A stretch of DNA of 64,000 nucleotides from Antedon mediterranea (lineage: Eukaryota > Echinodermata > Crinoidea > Comatulida > Antedonidae). Positions 12,340 to 25,090 of the stretch are shown piece by piece. The first letter of the stretch is position 1. The number at the start of each line of letters is the position of its first letter. Below the pieces are notes generated by a model that was not told where the DNA came from, searched no databases, and saw only the letters and a list, made by a program, of their open reading frames with translations. The position numbers and the translations under genes were made by a program. The stretch is from assembly GCF_964355755.1 (NCBI RefSeq), contig NC_092673.1, forward strand, positions 15,755,001-15,819,000, in the 5' to 3' direction.

Positions 12340-14005
12340 AACGCTTATTCCACTAATTTGACTGCAGTGCGTGTTCAACTGCATTGCTTATTTGGGCTCT
12401 GTTCCATTCAACTGAGCCACTTATTCCTGACTGCAGCCCTTATTTGACTGGGAACGGTTATATTCAACTGAGCACTTATTCCTGACTGCAGCATTTATTT
12501 GACTGCAGCATTTGTTTAACTGCATTGCTTATTGGAATCGGTTCCATTCAACTGAGCCACTTATTCCTGACAGCAGCACTTATTTGACTACAGTGCTTAT
12601 TCTTCTCGCATCACTATGTGAGCTCTGTTCCATTCAACTAAGCCACTTATTCCTGACTGCAGCCCTTTTTTGACTGCAGCACTTGTTTAACTGCATTGCT
12701 TATTGGGCTCTACTCCATTCAACTGAGCCACTTATTCCTGACAGCAGCCCTTTTTTGACTGCAGCACTTGTTTAACTGCATTGCTTATTGGGCTCTGCTC
12801 CATTCAACTGAGCCACTTATTCCTGACTGCAGCACTTTTTTGACTGCAGCACTTGTTTAACTGGATTGCTTATTGGGCTCTGCTCCATTCAACTGAGCCA
12901 CTTATTTCTGACTGCAGCACTTGTTTAACTGCATTGCTTATTGGGCTCTGTTACATTCAACTGAGTGACTTATTCCTGACTGCAGCCCTTTTTTGACTGC
13001 AGCACTTTTTTAAGTGCAGCGCTTATTCTACTCGCATCACTATGTGAGCTCTGTTCCATTCAACTGAGCCACTTATTTTTGATTGCAGCGTTTTCTTGAC
13101 TGAAGCACTTGTTTAACTGCATTGCTTATTGGGATCGGTTCCATTCAACTGAGCCACTTATTTCTGACAGCAGCCCTTTTTTGACTGCAGCACTTGTTTA
13201 ACTGCATTGCTTATTGGGCTCTGTTACATTCAACTGAGCGACTTATTCCTGACTGCAGCCCTTTTTTTACTGCAGCACTTTTTTAAGTGCAGCGCTTATT
13301 CTACTCGCATCACTATGTGAGCTCTGTTCCATTCAACTGAGCCACTTATTCTTGATTGCAGCGTTTTCTTGACTGAAGCACTTGTTTAACTGCATTGCTT
13401 ATTGGGATCGGTTCCATTCAACTGAGCCACTTATTTCTGACAGCAGCCCTTTTTTTACTGCAGCACTTGTTTAACTGCATTGCTTATTGGGCTCTGCTCC
13501 ATTCAACTGAGCCACTTATTCTTGATTGCAGCGCTTTCTTGACTGAAGCACTTGTTTAACTGCATTGCTTATTTGGATCAGTTCCATTCAACTGAGCCAC
13601 TTATTCCTGACTGCAGCACTTGTTTAACTGCATTGCTTATTGAGCTCTGTTACATTCAACTGAGCCACTTATTCTTGATTGCAGCGCTTTCTTGACTGAA
13701 GCACTTGTTTAACTGCATTGCTTATTTGGATCAGTTCCATTCAACTGAGCCACTTATTCCTGACTGCAGCACTTGTTTAACTGCATTGCTTATTTGGATC
13801 AGTTCCATTCAACTGAGCCACTTATTCCTGACTGCAGTCTTTTTTTGACTACAGTTTTTATTTGACTGCAGTGCTTCTTCTTTATCATTCACTTGGGGAG
13901 CTCTGTTCCATTCAACTGAGCCACTTATTTTACTGCTGTGCTTATTTGTCTGCAGCACTTATTATTAACTTCAGGGCTTATTGGGCATGCTTATTCAACT
14001 GCAGC
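12340..14005. repeat. 1.7-kb minisatellite built on a ~17-bp CTGCAG motif (~68-bp and longer higher-order units)
   Basis: Repeated text alternates between 'gactgcagcactt', 'gtttaactgcattgc', 'ttattgggctctg' and 'ttccattcaactgagccac', giving units of about 68 bp and longer variants. The basic module is about 17 bp (TTATTYGACTGCAGCRC-like), and the array is dense in CTGCAG. Middle copies are most alike; the two edges are more diverged. Short ORFs inside it are by-products of the repeat. Confidence 0.92.
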
Positions 14006-17000
14006 TCATATTCATTTATCATACAGTATTCACCAGTATTGATTTGATGTCTGGGCTGGATCATTGTAATAAGATATTTATGGTACAAATATGTAACTCA
14101 TCAATAACTTCATGTGTATAACAATACAGAATGACAGCTAATAAAAATACAAATAACATAACAGTGTTTTTTACTGTCAGTACAGACAATAAAAGAGTAA
14201 ACTTTAAAGGAGGAGCTATGTCGTTTATTAAATATGTACTTTTATTTATAGTCAATTTCAAATTGTTCTTTGAACTTGGTAAACTTAAGTGTGACTATAT
14301 GCCTATTAAAACAGTTTGAGTGAACAGTTTATATAGTACTAATCCTTCTACTGGGTACAAACATACTGCACTTCTCTCTAATGGTCTTGGATAGCCAAAG
14401 AGGTACTGTATTAATAGGTGCCATAATTGTAATTACACATAATGCCTCTGAGAATATTTTGACAATACATCTATATAGCAAAAACATAATATTTTTACTA
14501 AACTCGTAAACTTCTCTCTCCATTTAAGCTTTGGTACCATTTGATTTCCTCTTACCAATTCAGCTATGTCAGAACAATCATATCAGAAAGATTCACTAAT
14601 TAGATGGTCTCTGTCCATACTGGATGGGGATAACTGCTTGTTTTGTTGTTTTATACTTCAAAATGTTTAACTTTTTTTCCCAGTTTTTAAAAAAATCTGA
14701 TTTATTTAACGTCAACTTTAATGTAGAGAGCTCATGTTTTGAGTTTAATTCAACAACTCAAACCGTTTAAGACTCAATATTTATAACGACTAAATCAAGT
14801 GAAGAAGAGTATTTTCTGACATCATAAAAATATTTATCTATCAGGCAACAATACCTTATTATCTATTGACAATTGATAACATTTTAAAACTATGTTTGAC
14901 AAATTTCTAAAAGTATTTATAGTTTTTAATAAGTGAAACCCATACTTAAGTACCTGTGCAAGTAAATATTTGTTGTTTAAAAATAGATTATACTATTGGT
15001 CTAAGAAATTAATTTCATTATTTATTTTTGTAATGTATTGAATAATATATCCAATATGCTCTTGTAGAATATGCAATGAAACAATAAGCATATTAAAACC
15101 CAGGAGCAAATAAGAATAGGAGATGATATTTCCATGGGTAAAACAACCTTTAGTATCTACCACCTTTTAGTATAAACCCATAGAGACTAAATGATAATCA
15201 CAAGATAAGATTGCAATTTGATGATTGTTTGGTTCATCAACTCCTTCAAGAGTATTATATTTATTAAATACATTTCCATAAACCGGCCCCAACTATCCTA
15301 ATGATGTTTTGAAACATTAACGATAAATTTCTAAACCACCCCCACCCCCTCCTAAAAAAAAAGAAAACTAAAGATTTGTTATAAATTATATAAATTGGCT
15401 GTTCCACAAAAAAATAAAAGAAAAATAAACTGTTAAATTTAATCATAGTGGGCATCCGGTTGACTATGTTTGTCTTTAAATTACAATGTTTCCAGGTAAT
15501 TATTTTTGTTTTTCAATCCAATTTGAGTGAATTAAAAAAGTGAATGTGAAATTAAAAACAACTTTGTTTTCCTTGAACTTGTAAGTAATTTCTGTGGGTG
15601 GTTGCGATGTTTACAACATTAATTAATTAAATTTATTGTACAAATTTCAATGAATGTCAATATGAACGGAAGGTAGAGAAATTAAATAGATAGACACATA
15701 AATCCTCTGGCTGTTTTATTTTATTGTTTTGAATTTAAGCTTTTATTTTTATCTCAGTTGAGATAAAACCATTGATACCCACAGCATTGTCATTATTTGA
15801 GTAACCTTACCATCAACTTTCTATTATATTTAAAGTCATGGTATACCCAGGTAAGAGTGACTGGTATATCTAATAAATTAAATCACTGAGAAAATTAGTA
15901 TGCACATGTGATAATTTTACAATCAAGTACGAGTTGTGAATAATAATAAAGTTTATATAAACTTAATTACTCCTGTACAATGGTTAAATTACAATAATGA
16001 TCACTACCAGCATATAGATAATATGCCATTATTCATTTTTCCTGTATTAAAAGATTTGACAAACTTAACCCTAGACACTATATAAAAATATCTAGCAATT
16101 GTCTGTCTCTATATTGAATTGCATAATTTTACATTTTTGTTCAATAATATCTGCTCAACTTACTAGCTTTAAACACATATAATGATTAGTTTAAGTAAAT
16201 TCAATGTGATATATTTAAGAATATCCTGTCTAGATTTATAGCAGGTGCATCTGGCAGACGATCCCCTCATTTTGAGTGTTTTTCTAAGATAATAGAACAA
16301 TAACAGAACATAATTTAATACTTTACTAGATTAAAGTGAAGTGACATTTATTTTATTGTTCAATAACAAGACTAGGTATACAGAAACATGTACAGCTATA
16401 GCCACTCCGATAGTTCATACCTCTACCTGCTGTAAAATTCTCCTACAAGATTTCTCCGGGGAAAAATTGTATATAATTGTGTGTGTGTAATGCTGTGTGC
16501 AAAGTATAGAAATAATAATTGTTTTAGGCATAATAACAATTGAATTAGAAGGCAATCTTTGTCTCACTGGGATTGTTTTTACTAAATAAATGAGAAGAAA
16601 AAAATTAGTGGTTTACTCTTCCAATGGATAGGCACCATGTAATTACCATTCTAACATAAGCAAAAAAGATATAATGAAAATTATAAGTTTTCATGTGATG
16701 TAGGAGATAAAGCAACAAATTTTTAATATTAATATAGTATTTAAACATTAATTTTTTCGATATACAATTTAAAATAGATTTGGATTGGTAAAACATTGTA
16801 GATGTTCTGTAACATTTTATATTGACGTTTTGATAAAATAAATTTGAATTGTATTTTGAACTGTAAATGTTATTCAATGAAAAATGGGCATGTCGAAAAT
16901 GTAAGAGAAAAGGACTAACATCATTCAATTACAAATGACATTGCAGTTAAGACTTCAAGGCAAAATAGAAAAAAACCAGCAGCGAATAATATGTATGAAG

Positions 17001-17220
17001 ATTGTTATTCACACATACAACCTGATCATGTTTTTCTTAAAAATACAGGGTTTTTACCAGTGCTCATAAAACAGTAAAAAATGCCGTATTATTATTCATA
17101 TCTGCAATATATTATTGCAACTGTAAAATTCACCTGTCTTCTTCAGCCCATATCGTCCTGCCACTTACTCTGTAGTTGTTTGTTGTTGTTTTGATTGATA
17201 ATGATAATAAAGAATAAAAA
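14006..17220 (+). other. IDUA intron 3, middle part
   Basis: AT-rich intron sequence. The only recognised item is a fragment of dispersed repeat A at about 16395-16500. Confidence 0.55.
16395..16500 (+). repeat. dispersed repeat A, left-end fragment
   Basis: Reads gccactccgatagttcatac, then 'ctgtaaaattctcctac.aagatttctccgg' and a gtgtgtgtaatgctgt tail. It matches the left end of the fuller copy at 39828. Confidence 0.7.
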
Positions 17221-17560
17221 TATCGTCCTACTGCTGGGCAAAGGCCTCTCCCAACTTTTGCCAGCTGTTCCTGTCTTTTTTGTAAATCTTGGCCATGCTG
17301 TGGTACCAGTCGGTCTTTTATCTCGAAAGAGTTCTACCCCTCTTTGTTTTTATGGTTGCCACTCCGTTTTCAAATGTGTCCATCTACCATCATGTATCCT
17401 TCCTAGATGCCCTGGCAACCTTCATTTTGAATATTTTGCTGTCTTTACTGCATCATTCACTTTTGTTTGTTCTCTGACCCATTTGTTGGTTTTCATGTCC
17501 CTCCTCGTTTACCCAAGCATCATTCTTTCCATGCTTCTTTGTGTGGTTTGAATTTTCCTT
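17221..17560 (-). pseudogene. LINE remnant: C-terminus of an endonuclease-reverse transcriptase ORF
   Basis: On the minus strand, with one stop and at least one frameshift, the translation reads NKWVREQTKVNDAV, then RLPGHLGRIHDGRWTHLKTE and WQP. In another frame it continues WYHSMAKIYKKDRNSWQKLG and EAFAQQ followed by a stop. This is the familiar C-terminal pattern of many LINE polyproteins ('K..W.GH..R..DGRW....EW.P...R...GRP..RW.DD.......W...A.DR..W..LGEA..QQ'). RTE- or Jockey-like assignment is tentative. Only the 3' end is present, as expected from 5'-truncated retrotransposition. Confidence 0.8.
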
Positions 17561-17756
17561 TCCATTTACTTATTCCATACCCATGTTTCATTTCATGTCA
17601 TAGCCGGCTGAATGAATTGATTGTAAAAATATCTAAATATAAATGGAATACAAAAAAGCTGGATATAAGATAAAGATGCTAAATTTTATATTTGATAAAC
17701 TGAGATATGGTCACTGGTACTGTAATAGGTGTTGACTTATGGTTTCTCTAATGATT

Positions 17757-17908
17757 CCACCAGACTTTTTATTCCATCATCTAAAAGGAAAGCTGGTGAT
17801 AATTCTTCTGTCTCTGCATCTGGAATGACGTGCTACCTGTTGAAAGAGCAACAAATTTGGCACCTCTGTTTAAGCGCCATCCTATAACTTTTCTTTTTAT
17901 CAAGTAGT
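17757..17908 (+). pseudogene. LINE remnant: C-terminus of a CR1/L2-type reverse transcriptase
   Basis: The plus strand reads FCLCIWNDVLPVERATNLAP and then LFKRHPITFLFIK followed by TAG. This fits the 'F....LWN.LP..R.......FK..L..FLF' ending of CR1/L2/Rex-type LINE proteins. Nothing of the main RT domain is seen upstream. The LINE family is inferred from the motif only. Confidence 0.7.
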
Positions 17909-18992
17909 TTAAGTATTAGGTACTCTGTTCTTGGTAGGGCGCCATATAAAAGCTTAATCAGATTAAAACGGAAATTAATTTACGTGTCATTTCAATCCAT
18001 TACAGTGGTTCAAAAGTCTTCGGTAAAAGATATTGCTACATAGTATGACATTAAATTTCACTATTTTTTACAAATTATTTTTAGTTTTTGAAAAAACTAT
18101 AAATGTGGAACACTTACTTAGACATTTTGAACTGTAATATAGTTCATTATCAGCTAAGTGCTATTAATGTATATAAATCACAATCCCAATTACATGTATA
18201 CAAATTAAGGCATATTATCCATCTCAATTTCAAACTAAAAAACGTTTCTCATTTTTCAAATTTTCTTAAACCTTTGGAAAAAACTGTCAATAATAACTGA
18301 AACTGACAGAAAGCCCGCTTGAAAAATGTCTTCCGGTTGGTTTTTATTTTCTTTTTGATTTGAAGTTAATGGTCTCCCAAATACATTGATCTTTTATCAG
18401 ATATGTAAAATGGGGAGATGTTATATTGAAGCTAGATTTAAGACTAGAATGCGATGAATCACGTGTAATTGCCTCTTCTGGGATTTAGCTGGCCATAAGT
18501 GGCCAAGTAATTGGTTGAATGTTTTGACACTGCAATGTGTCTGAAGATACAATATTGTTGCGAATCTTTATACTTAAATGACAGATTGTTCAGTTTTGTT
18601 GGAGTGGCATTAGGATGATCAGTTTAATCACCAGAAATCATGTTTGCGGCGTGATACTTTTGATAATTATGGAAAATTATACAAATCTAGTTGACTTCAA
18701 TTAGTTAGACAATACATAAAAATGAACAGTATTAATACAATTTGATACAATCTGATACCATAAACCATCAACAACTTGATTGAATTAATTGTCGACAGAG
18801 TTTACACAACTGTATAGATATTCAAAACCCAATTAAATAATTATAAATTGCAACAAGAAATTTGAAACTATAAATTACTTCTAAATTTTCTTTCTGTCAA
18901 TATCTCTATTAATCTCACAAATATCCAGATAGTACATTCTGTATATTGTTAGTAATTATAATCAAATAGGTTTTTGGTACTGTACATCAACA

Positions 18993-19058
18993 CCTAATGG
19001 AATGCCCAATGGAATACCCAATGGAATACCCAATGTAATACCCAATGGAATACATACT
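18993..19058. repeat. short tandem repeat, 13-bp unit CCCAATGGAATAC
   Basis: About five consecutive copies with one or two substitutions, ending some 70 bp upstream of IDUA exon d. Confidence 0.85.
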
Positions 19059-19129
19059 CACATATTGACTTGACTATAGTGATACTATATTTATTTATAC
19101 TTACATTTAATTTTAATTTATGTTTTTAG

Positions 19130-19208
19130 TGGATGGTAAAGTCATTAGTAATGATAGTGATGTTGGTATACTTGCAACAATACAGTCAACTACGGATTCC
19201 CCAAACAG
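19130..19208 (+). CDS. IDUA: IDUA exon d (linker into the beta-sandwich domain)
   Basis: The acceptor tgtttttag ends at 19129 and the donor gtaata starts at 19209. With the single base from exon c it reads VDGKVISNDSDVGILATIQS, then TTDSPN and a split AG|C Ser codon. It aligns with the human segment [20 protein letters not shown], where VGxLA(S/T) is the conserved core. The phases (2 bases in, 2 bases out) agree with both neighbours. Confidence 0.92.
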
Positions 19209-20415
19209 GTAATATGGACTTTTAGATTTCCACATCAAATGCTACTGCTACTTTTATGGTATGTTCATGCGCCAGGCGACTGTTAGGTTGACTGGCAAAT
19301 TTGAGCACTTGTTCAGTGGGCGTATGACGTCATAACACTGCAAATGTTTACCAAAATCATGGCCAAGAATGTGTTGCGATGATTTTACGAGAATGTAGTA
19401 AAGTTCACTGGCATGTCACAATGTTCACTTAATCTAAAAGATATTATATATGTCGCAGAAACAGTGGACTATACAACCCATGTGAACGCTTGAAAATTGG
19501 TTATTTTATGCAAATTTGTGTAAAAAATATGCCTATTTTGAATCGATTATAGCTCTCCGAGATGGCTGGTGACCCCCAATTTTTTTAACTTAAATATGTA
19601 AGAAGATATGTTGTAGATATGAATTCATGCAAAATTTTACCTCTGGGGTGTTGTGATGTCAACGTATGGCCACACAAAATTTAAAATATAGGAATTTAGT
19701 GTCTCTTTCAACACAGTTCGTCACATTCAATAGAGCGCATATCGCGTAAACGTTATCAATTTTCAATAATGTTATTACTTAAAACATTCTCCTTCAGACA
19801 CATGAACTTTATTTTTAATTTGAAAATTTCATCATATTCAAACAATTAAATAAACGTGAGTGGTGAAAAATAAAAACTAACCGTCAACTAAACCGTCTAC
19901 AATGCCAATACAGTCAACTGTTGACTCTTGTTGAACGATTTTGATCATTACTGTTTGTACAATAGTTGTGGTGCAGCTTACTGTAGGCTAAGCCTAATAA
20001 AAGCATCTGTATGTTACGATATGTTGCGTGATAGCCTAACTCGTCACCGTGACGAGTTCAAATCTAGTTTAGTTTGAGAGTGTAAATCCTACTCTAGTTA
20101 TACCCAAGAAAAAAGCCGGAAATTAAAATTTTAATAATGTAGCTTGGCTATACTTATTTGTTTTTGAAAGCGTTGGTGCATTAGTAACTTATCATATTCA
20201 TGCTTGTACAGTGTTAGTGATGTGACAATGTGTTGCAAGATTTGCCAATTGTCAAGAATGACAGAAATCTTCCTAATGGATTAAAGCCTGTTATGGTTTC
20301 CCCTCCAAATATATGGGATTTTTTTTTTTCTTTGAAGATGAAACTAGTCATAGTAGCATCTATAATGAATACGATTTACTTCAAATTCGATTTTTTAATG
20401 TGGATATCTTATTTC

Positions 20416-20600
20416 ATAGCAGGGGTGGCGCCAGGATCTTCCCGACGTGGGGGCTACATTCCCCGACGAGGGGGCTATGCGAGCGAGGCGAGCATCACTA
20501 GGCTGGGGGCCAGGGGGCCGCCAAGGGCCCCCGGTGGGAGTCCAGGGGGGCGAAGCCCCCGGAAGCAACGCGTTCTAGCGTCATTTGAGGTCATTTTAAT
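20416..20600. repeat. GC-rich repeat-element segment
   Basis: A sharply GC-rich island in AT-rich intron. It begins ggggtggcgccaggatcttc and contains gggggctac, gcgagcgaggcgagc and gggggcgaagcccccggaag. A related opening (ggggtggatctaggattttg) occurs at 26404. The composition and modular structure suggest the end of a mobile element and not host coding sequence. The overlapping 137-codon frame shows no recognisable domain. Confidence 0.6.
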
Positions 20601-20724
20601 CAGATTTAGGTTAGCCATTTTTTCCATTTTTTATAATGCATAAATAAAATACTGCGTGCAAAAAAACGATGCGCGATGACTGTTTCAATCCATATTTTTC
20701 AATTTAAAAAATAAAAAAAATAAA

Positions 20725-20990
20725 AAAATTTAGAAAAATAGAGTTGGAGGTCCCGGAAATTGGACTTATTATACTTCAAAACATGAAACAAAATATATAA
20801 GTCCCTATCATGGTTGTGCCTGAGCTAAGAAATGTTTGAAAAATAGAGATGTTATAGGTCCCGGAAAATGCAATTCTTGTACTTCGAAATATGACCAGCT
20901 TTATTGTTGGGGCTGAGCTAAGAAAATGTTTAAAACTAGAGCTGCAGGTCTTCAAAAAACTGCATTTTATACTTTGGAAACATCAGGCCT
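20725..20990. repeat. three diverged tandem units around 'aggtcccggaaa'
   Basis: Three successive stretches each carry 'a.tagag.tg.aggtcccggaaa' or 'aggtcttcaaaa', followed by a tgcattt-like block, a 'tacttcgaaa'-like block and 'catgaa'. Spacing is about 100 bp. They appear to belong to the same repetitive region as the GC-rich segment at 20416. Confidence 0.5.
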
Positions 20991-21322
20991 AGAGGCTTAA
21001 AAAACGCAAGCATAGACCTTTTTCAGTCGGGGAAATAAGTTTATTCCTCCCAAGTGTATGCGTGCGTACCATCTGGACTTCCGAGTGGTGAGAAATTCAT
21101 GACATACATTGAAAATGTAATAACTTAATTAGCTATAATAAGATGTTGGCTAAGCGAAAATGGCATGTTTTTTTGTTTAGTAATGGATGAAAAATTTATT
21201 TTAGGTGCCCCACGGTACAGAAGGTTACTTGTAAATTTAAAAATTGGTGAACATACAAACAATTAACATAATTCGGTTTTGCTGTAGTGTAGCGTACGGC
21301 GACGCAGTACACGACGTAACCG

Positions 21323-21957
21323 TCAGTAAACTTCGCCTGGAAAATAACTACAGTACACATTTTGGTCCCTGGATGGAACATGATATCACGTGTCTCGACC
21401 CAACGTTGAACGATTCGTACAAAGGGATACCGCCAGACAAGTGCGAACCTAGCTATTGTTTAGTAGTAAGTTAGATCGCTGGCAATAATGAATGCATATA
21501 AAGTGCATAATATCACTCTGACGTACTCTCACGGTCAATGAAACGTCGCGGTTTTCTAGGCGCTGAAGTTAGCTACGAAGTGATCGCGAACGCTTTTTAC
21601 TGTATATTATATTCCCCGACAAAAAGTACCCGTGTTCCCTTCAGTAAACTTCGCCTGGAAAATAACTACATTACACATTTTGGTCCCTGGATGGAACTTG
21701 ATATCACGCGTCTCGACCCAACGTTGAACGATTCGTACAAAGGGATACCGCCAGACAAGTGCGTACCTAGCTAATGTTTAGTAGTAAGTTAGATCGCTGG
21801 CAATAAATGAATGCATAAAAGTGCATAATAGCCCTCTGACGTACTCTCACGGTCAATGGAACGTTGGGGTTTTCTAGGCGCTGAAGCTATATGAAGTGAA
21901 CGCGAACGTTTTTTACTGTATATTATATTCCCCGACAAAAAGTACCCGTGTTCCCCG
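21323..21957. repeat. tandem duplication, two copies of a 318-bp unit
   Basis: Copy 1 spans 21323-21640 and copy 2 spans 21641 to about 21957. Both begin tcagtaaacttcgcctggaa and end accccgac-like text followed by gtacccgtgttccc. Identity looks well above 90%. Both copies keep an open frame reading KLRLENNY, then HFGPWME, DPTLNDSYKGIPPDKC and a final Ser. In copy 2 the frame stops at once after the Ser; in copy 1 a few more codons follow. I do not recognise the peptide. Confidence 0.9.
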
Positions 21958-21984
21958 ACGGGGGGGGGCTAGGCTCCCAAACGT

Positions 21985-22285
21985 TTTTTGGACAAGTAGT
22001 TCTCGAGAAAATGTAATTTAAGTTGACTTATTACTTTAAGTCTTTTTTTGAAAATTCTGTTCTGTCTTTTAACACTAGCAGGTCTAAAAATTTTATTAAA
22101 AAGTATCCAATATTGGGACCGTGATCCGAATTGCCTCCAAATTTTATTGGAGTGGTCCTTGACCGTGCATATCTATCTGTATTTTCATTTCATTAAGGAT
22201 CTTGTTGTTACTTTTTGAGTAATCTTGCTAACAAACAAAAAGACAAACGCTATCGATTACATATACCTCCCTGGCGAAGGTAAAT
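21985..22285 (+). repeat. dispersed repeat A, right-hand portion
   Basis: Begins ttttttggacaagtagttct, continues through tttaacactagcaggtct and 'ggtccttgacc', and ends gctaacaaacaaaaagac, then acatatacctccctggcgaa. The same blocks in the same order occur at 40190 and around 45010. It directly abuts the 318-bp duplication. Confidence 0.8.
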
Positions 22286-22289
22286 TAAT

Positions 22290-23517
22290 TTTGATCTTTT
22301 TTTCACATCTTTCTCATCTATTACAGTTTTCTTTTGCTAGCTTGTGTTCATTTAAAGTAGAAGCCACTGAATTAATGAAAAGATTACGACAGGAGTACAT
22401 ACATTCAAGGGTTTTTTTTTGGTACTAGCTTGATGGGTTTTTTTTCCTTCTTCTTTCATCCTATTGTATGTAGTGCATAGAGACCTAGTTTATATCTATT
22501 ACCTACCTAATTAAATGCTTTTATTACACATTTTCCTACACAATACATGTCAATATCTAATTTAAATGTTTGTTTCTTAAGTTACCCTTACGTGACATAA
22601 TAAAGTGCAATTTAAGCATTTATAATTATACATTATTATTATACACAATGTGATTTACTATGTTAGATGAATGCAAACTATATATTCTCAGAATAGATTT
22701 ATTGCTGTATTGTGTTTTAATTGAGACAGGCAATTGCTGTAAGTGCGATGGCCTAGTTCTATTTAAAGGGTTATTCCATTTAATTAACAGCATGAAAACC
22801 TATATTATCTAATACAAAGTTTTCAATATTAGATTTTAATCCAGCAATACTTTGTGGGAAGTTCAGCTACGTGGGCGTTATAAATTACAAAGTGTACATC
22901 TCCAGAGATAGGGCACAGTGCACAAAACAGGATTTATATGCTTAATTTTTTTTTACAAATAAGAATACACCATCATGTAACCAAGTACACAAAAAGTGAA
23001 GTCACACTATCCTAATTAAAGTCTTGATTGAGAACCGTTTACTGCTGTGCAATCAATTCTAAGGAGAATCATTAACCTACATGTTTTCTTACATTCCTTC
23101 CAAATTCAGAAATGCAAATAACACTTACACTACAGTACCTTGATTTAATTGGAATAATATTCAATATTATTTTTCATTGCGTGTCTGCCGTCCAATTCTC
23201 TTAACCGTATCTATAGCATTGTATGTCCCATATATCATAGACAAATTCTGTAACATGTATCAGATGTGGCTCCATATTAAGGTTAGGGTAAAGCTTAGTG
23301 CCTATGATACAGGTATCACATGTGATACAATATGTAGCATTGTATTTCAGTGGATTGATTGTAGTTGAGTACTGATGGAGAAAGTTTATCTGATTTTTTA
23401 AATATTTTAAAACTATTGTAATAATTAATATTATAATCTTGCCAGTCAACATGTCAGTGCTAGTCAAGCACATGTCAAAATGTGATTTCCTATTTGAAAT
23501 ATTTTTTTTTTTTTCAG
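22290..23517 (+). other. IDUA intron 4, 3' part
   Basis: AT-rich intron sequence with nothing recognised until the long pyrimidine tract before exon e (about 23500-23517). Confidence 0.55.
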
Positions 23518-23618
23518 CTTTGAAATGAGTGTTTTAGTAGTCAACAGTGCAGATACTAGTAATGTCACAGGACAAGACAATATCAAGATTACCATAAAAA
23601 TACAAGAAAATGTCAAAG
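23518..23618 (+). CDS. IDUA: IDUA exon e (beta-sandwich strand segment)
   Basis: A long T-tract and cag end at 23517; the donor gtatgt starts at 23619. With the AG from exon d it reads SFEMSVLVVNSADTSNVTGQ, then DNIKITIKIQENVK. This aligns with the human region [23 protein letters not shown], where the 'VLVxxSxDT' and 'IxITIKI' strands are the matching blocks. It contains one potential N-glycosylation sequon (N-V-T). The phases fit both neighbours (1 base in, 1 base out). Confidence 0.9.
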
Positions 23619-24289
23619 GTATGTAATACACAGATGTGCTTTACGTTTCAATCATTTGTAATCGCATTTATTGGATTCATACCCATAAAAGTAGCCAGAA
23701 TTAGTCTTCTTCCTTTACTAAGGTAGAACAAGTCGTGCAACAATAAAGTGATGTCGAAAAGACTTGTCAGTGATTGGCCGTTAAAATAACACAACCAATC
23801 AGTGCCTGGAGAATTTTGGTATGATTTGTTTAAGTAAGAGTGATGAATAATAAAAAATAGTAAAATTGTAGCCCCAAATCGCAACCGTTAGACAATTGTG
23901 GTATCGGTTATAAAACAGTGAGCTTTCACATTTGAAGGTGCGTCGCTTTGGTGTAATTGGGTCATTTTTACATGAATTAATCGCAATACATGTCGGAATA
24001 TAGTAGAAATTATGAAATATAGTAAATCTTATGCATTAATTATTAAAAAAAGTGGACCAGTTTGATGAAAAACACGAAAGGATTTACTCATAATCTGAAA
24101 AGGATTAGCGTCTTAAAAACTCATTTTATGTCACTTACAATTATCGTCAATGTTACTTGGATTAAGCAGGCTTAAATTCTGCAACTTGCATTTCATTCCA
24201 TAATTCTCAACATCATCTTAATCCGAAAATTGTACAGCAATTTTCCATATTGTATCTTGCATGCTCAAAGTATGTAAAGATCAAAGCAC

Positions 24290-24625
24290 CTATAATAAAG
24301 GAATCTCCTGTTTGTAAATTTTGCATTGAAAATACTGTGTTGGAAGTACGTGGTCACAACGTCACACTGGGTGCTGCCATTACGACAGCGACCTCTTTAA
24401 ACTAGAAAGGTAAACAATTAATATTAATATAAAGATCTATGGTCCACAAAATACGAAACTTGTGCAGGTGTCTTTGGGCTAAAACGTCCCAGAGGCCTAA
24501 AATAAAAGTCTCAAATGCATATTGAGGGTGCATTATACTTCATGACCCCAAAATTGGCTCTATTCTATCCCACAGTGCCTTTCAAAATCTTACTCATTTT
24601 TGACAAATAGGAGATTCTTGTGTTA
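24290..24625. mobile_element. possible MITE with GAATCTCCT inverted ends
   Basis: The left side reads aaggaatctcctgtttgtaa. The right side (about 24598-24615) contains caaataggagattctt, its inverse complement with one mismatch. The ~335-bp interval has no coding potential. The exact boundaries and target duplication are not clear, so this is a tentative call. Confidence 0.4.
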
Positions 24626-25090
24626 AAGATGAAAAGTAAAAGATTTTGACATGGAAATTTAGAATTATGGAAATATCTATTTTTATATCAAAACTTTAAT
24701 TGAAGATAATCCTCAAGGAATACTAATTTAGAACAAACTAATAATCTTTTTGATTTATTTATTTGTCTGTTGTATACTGAATGACATTTTCAGAGCTTTG
24801 CACTGATTTTTCTGAGCACTTCAAGCAATTTTTTTAACTATGCATGCTATTAAGATTGTATTCATGATCCTAAAAAATTTTTTTTTATTTATTAGCCATC
24901 TTTAGAGAAGATAAGCCATGTTCTTTTTCATTACACAAAGTTCACTAATTATAAAAACATTAGGGACAATTTCCTTACCAATTACATTTAATATTTAATG
25001 ATTTGTGATTTTGTTTTTTCTTTTTGTCCATTTTGAAGGAAATGGAACGTTTCCCTTTTGTGGGGTTGCTAAAGGTGGTTCTTTTGTTAA

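Noticed and set aside
19322-19332. TGACGTCA palindrome as a CREB site (also near 63489)
   Set aside because: A single 8-bp match inside a large intron or far from any gene is not enough evidence of regulation.
20230-20643. 137-codon frame
   Set aside because: It runs from AT-rich text into the GC-rich repeat with no domain. The Gly/Arg/Pro-rich part is the translated repeat.
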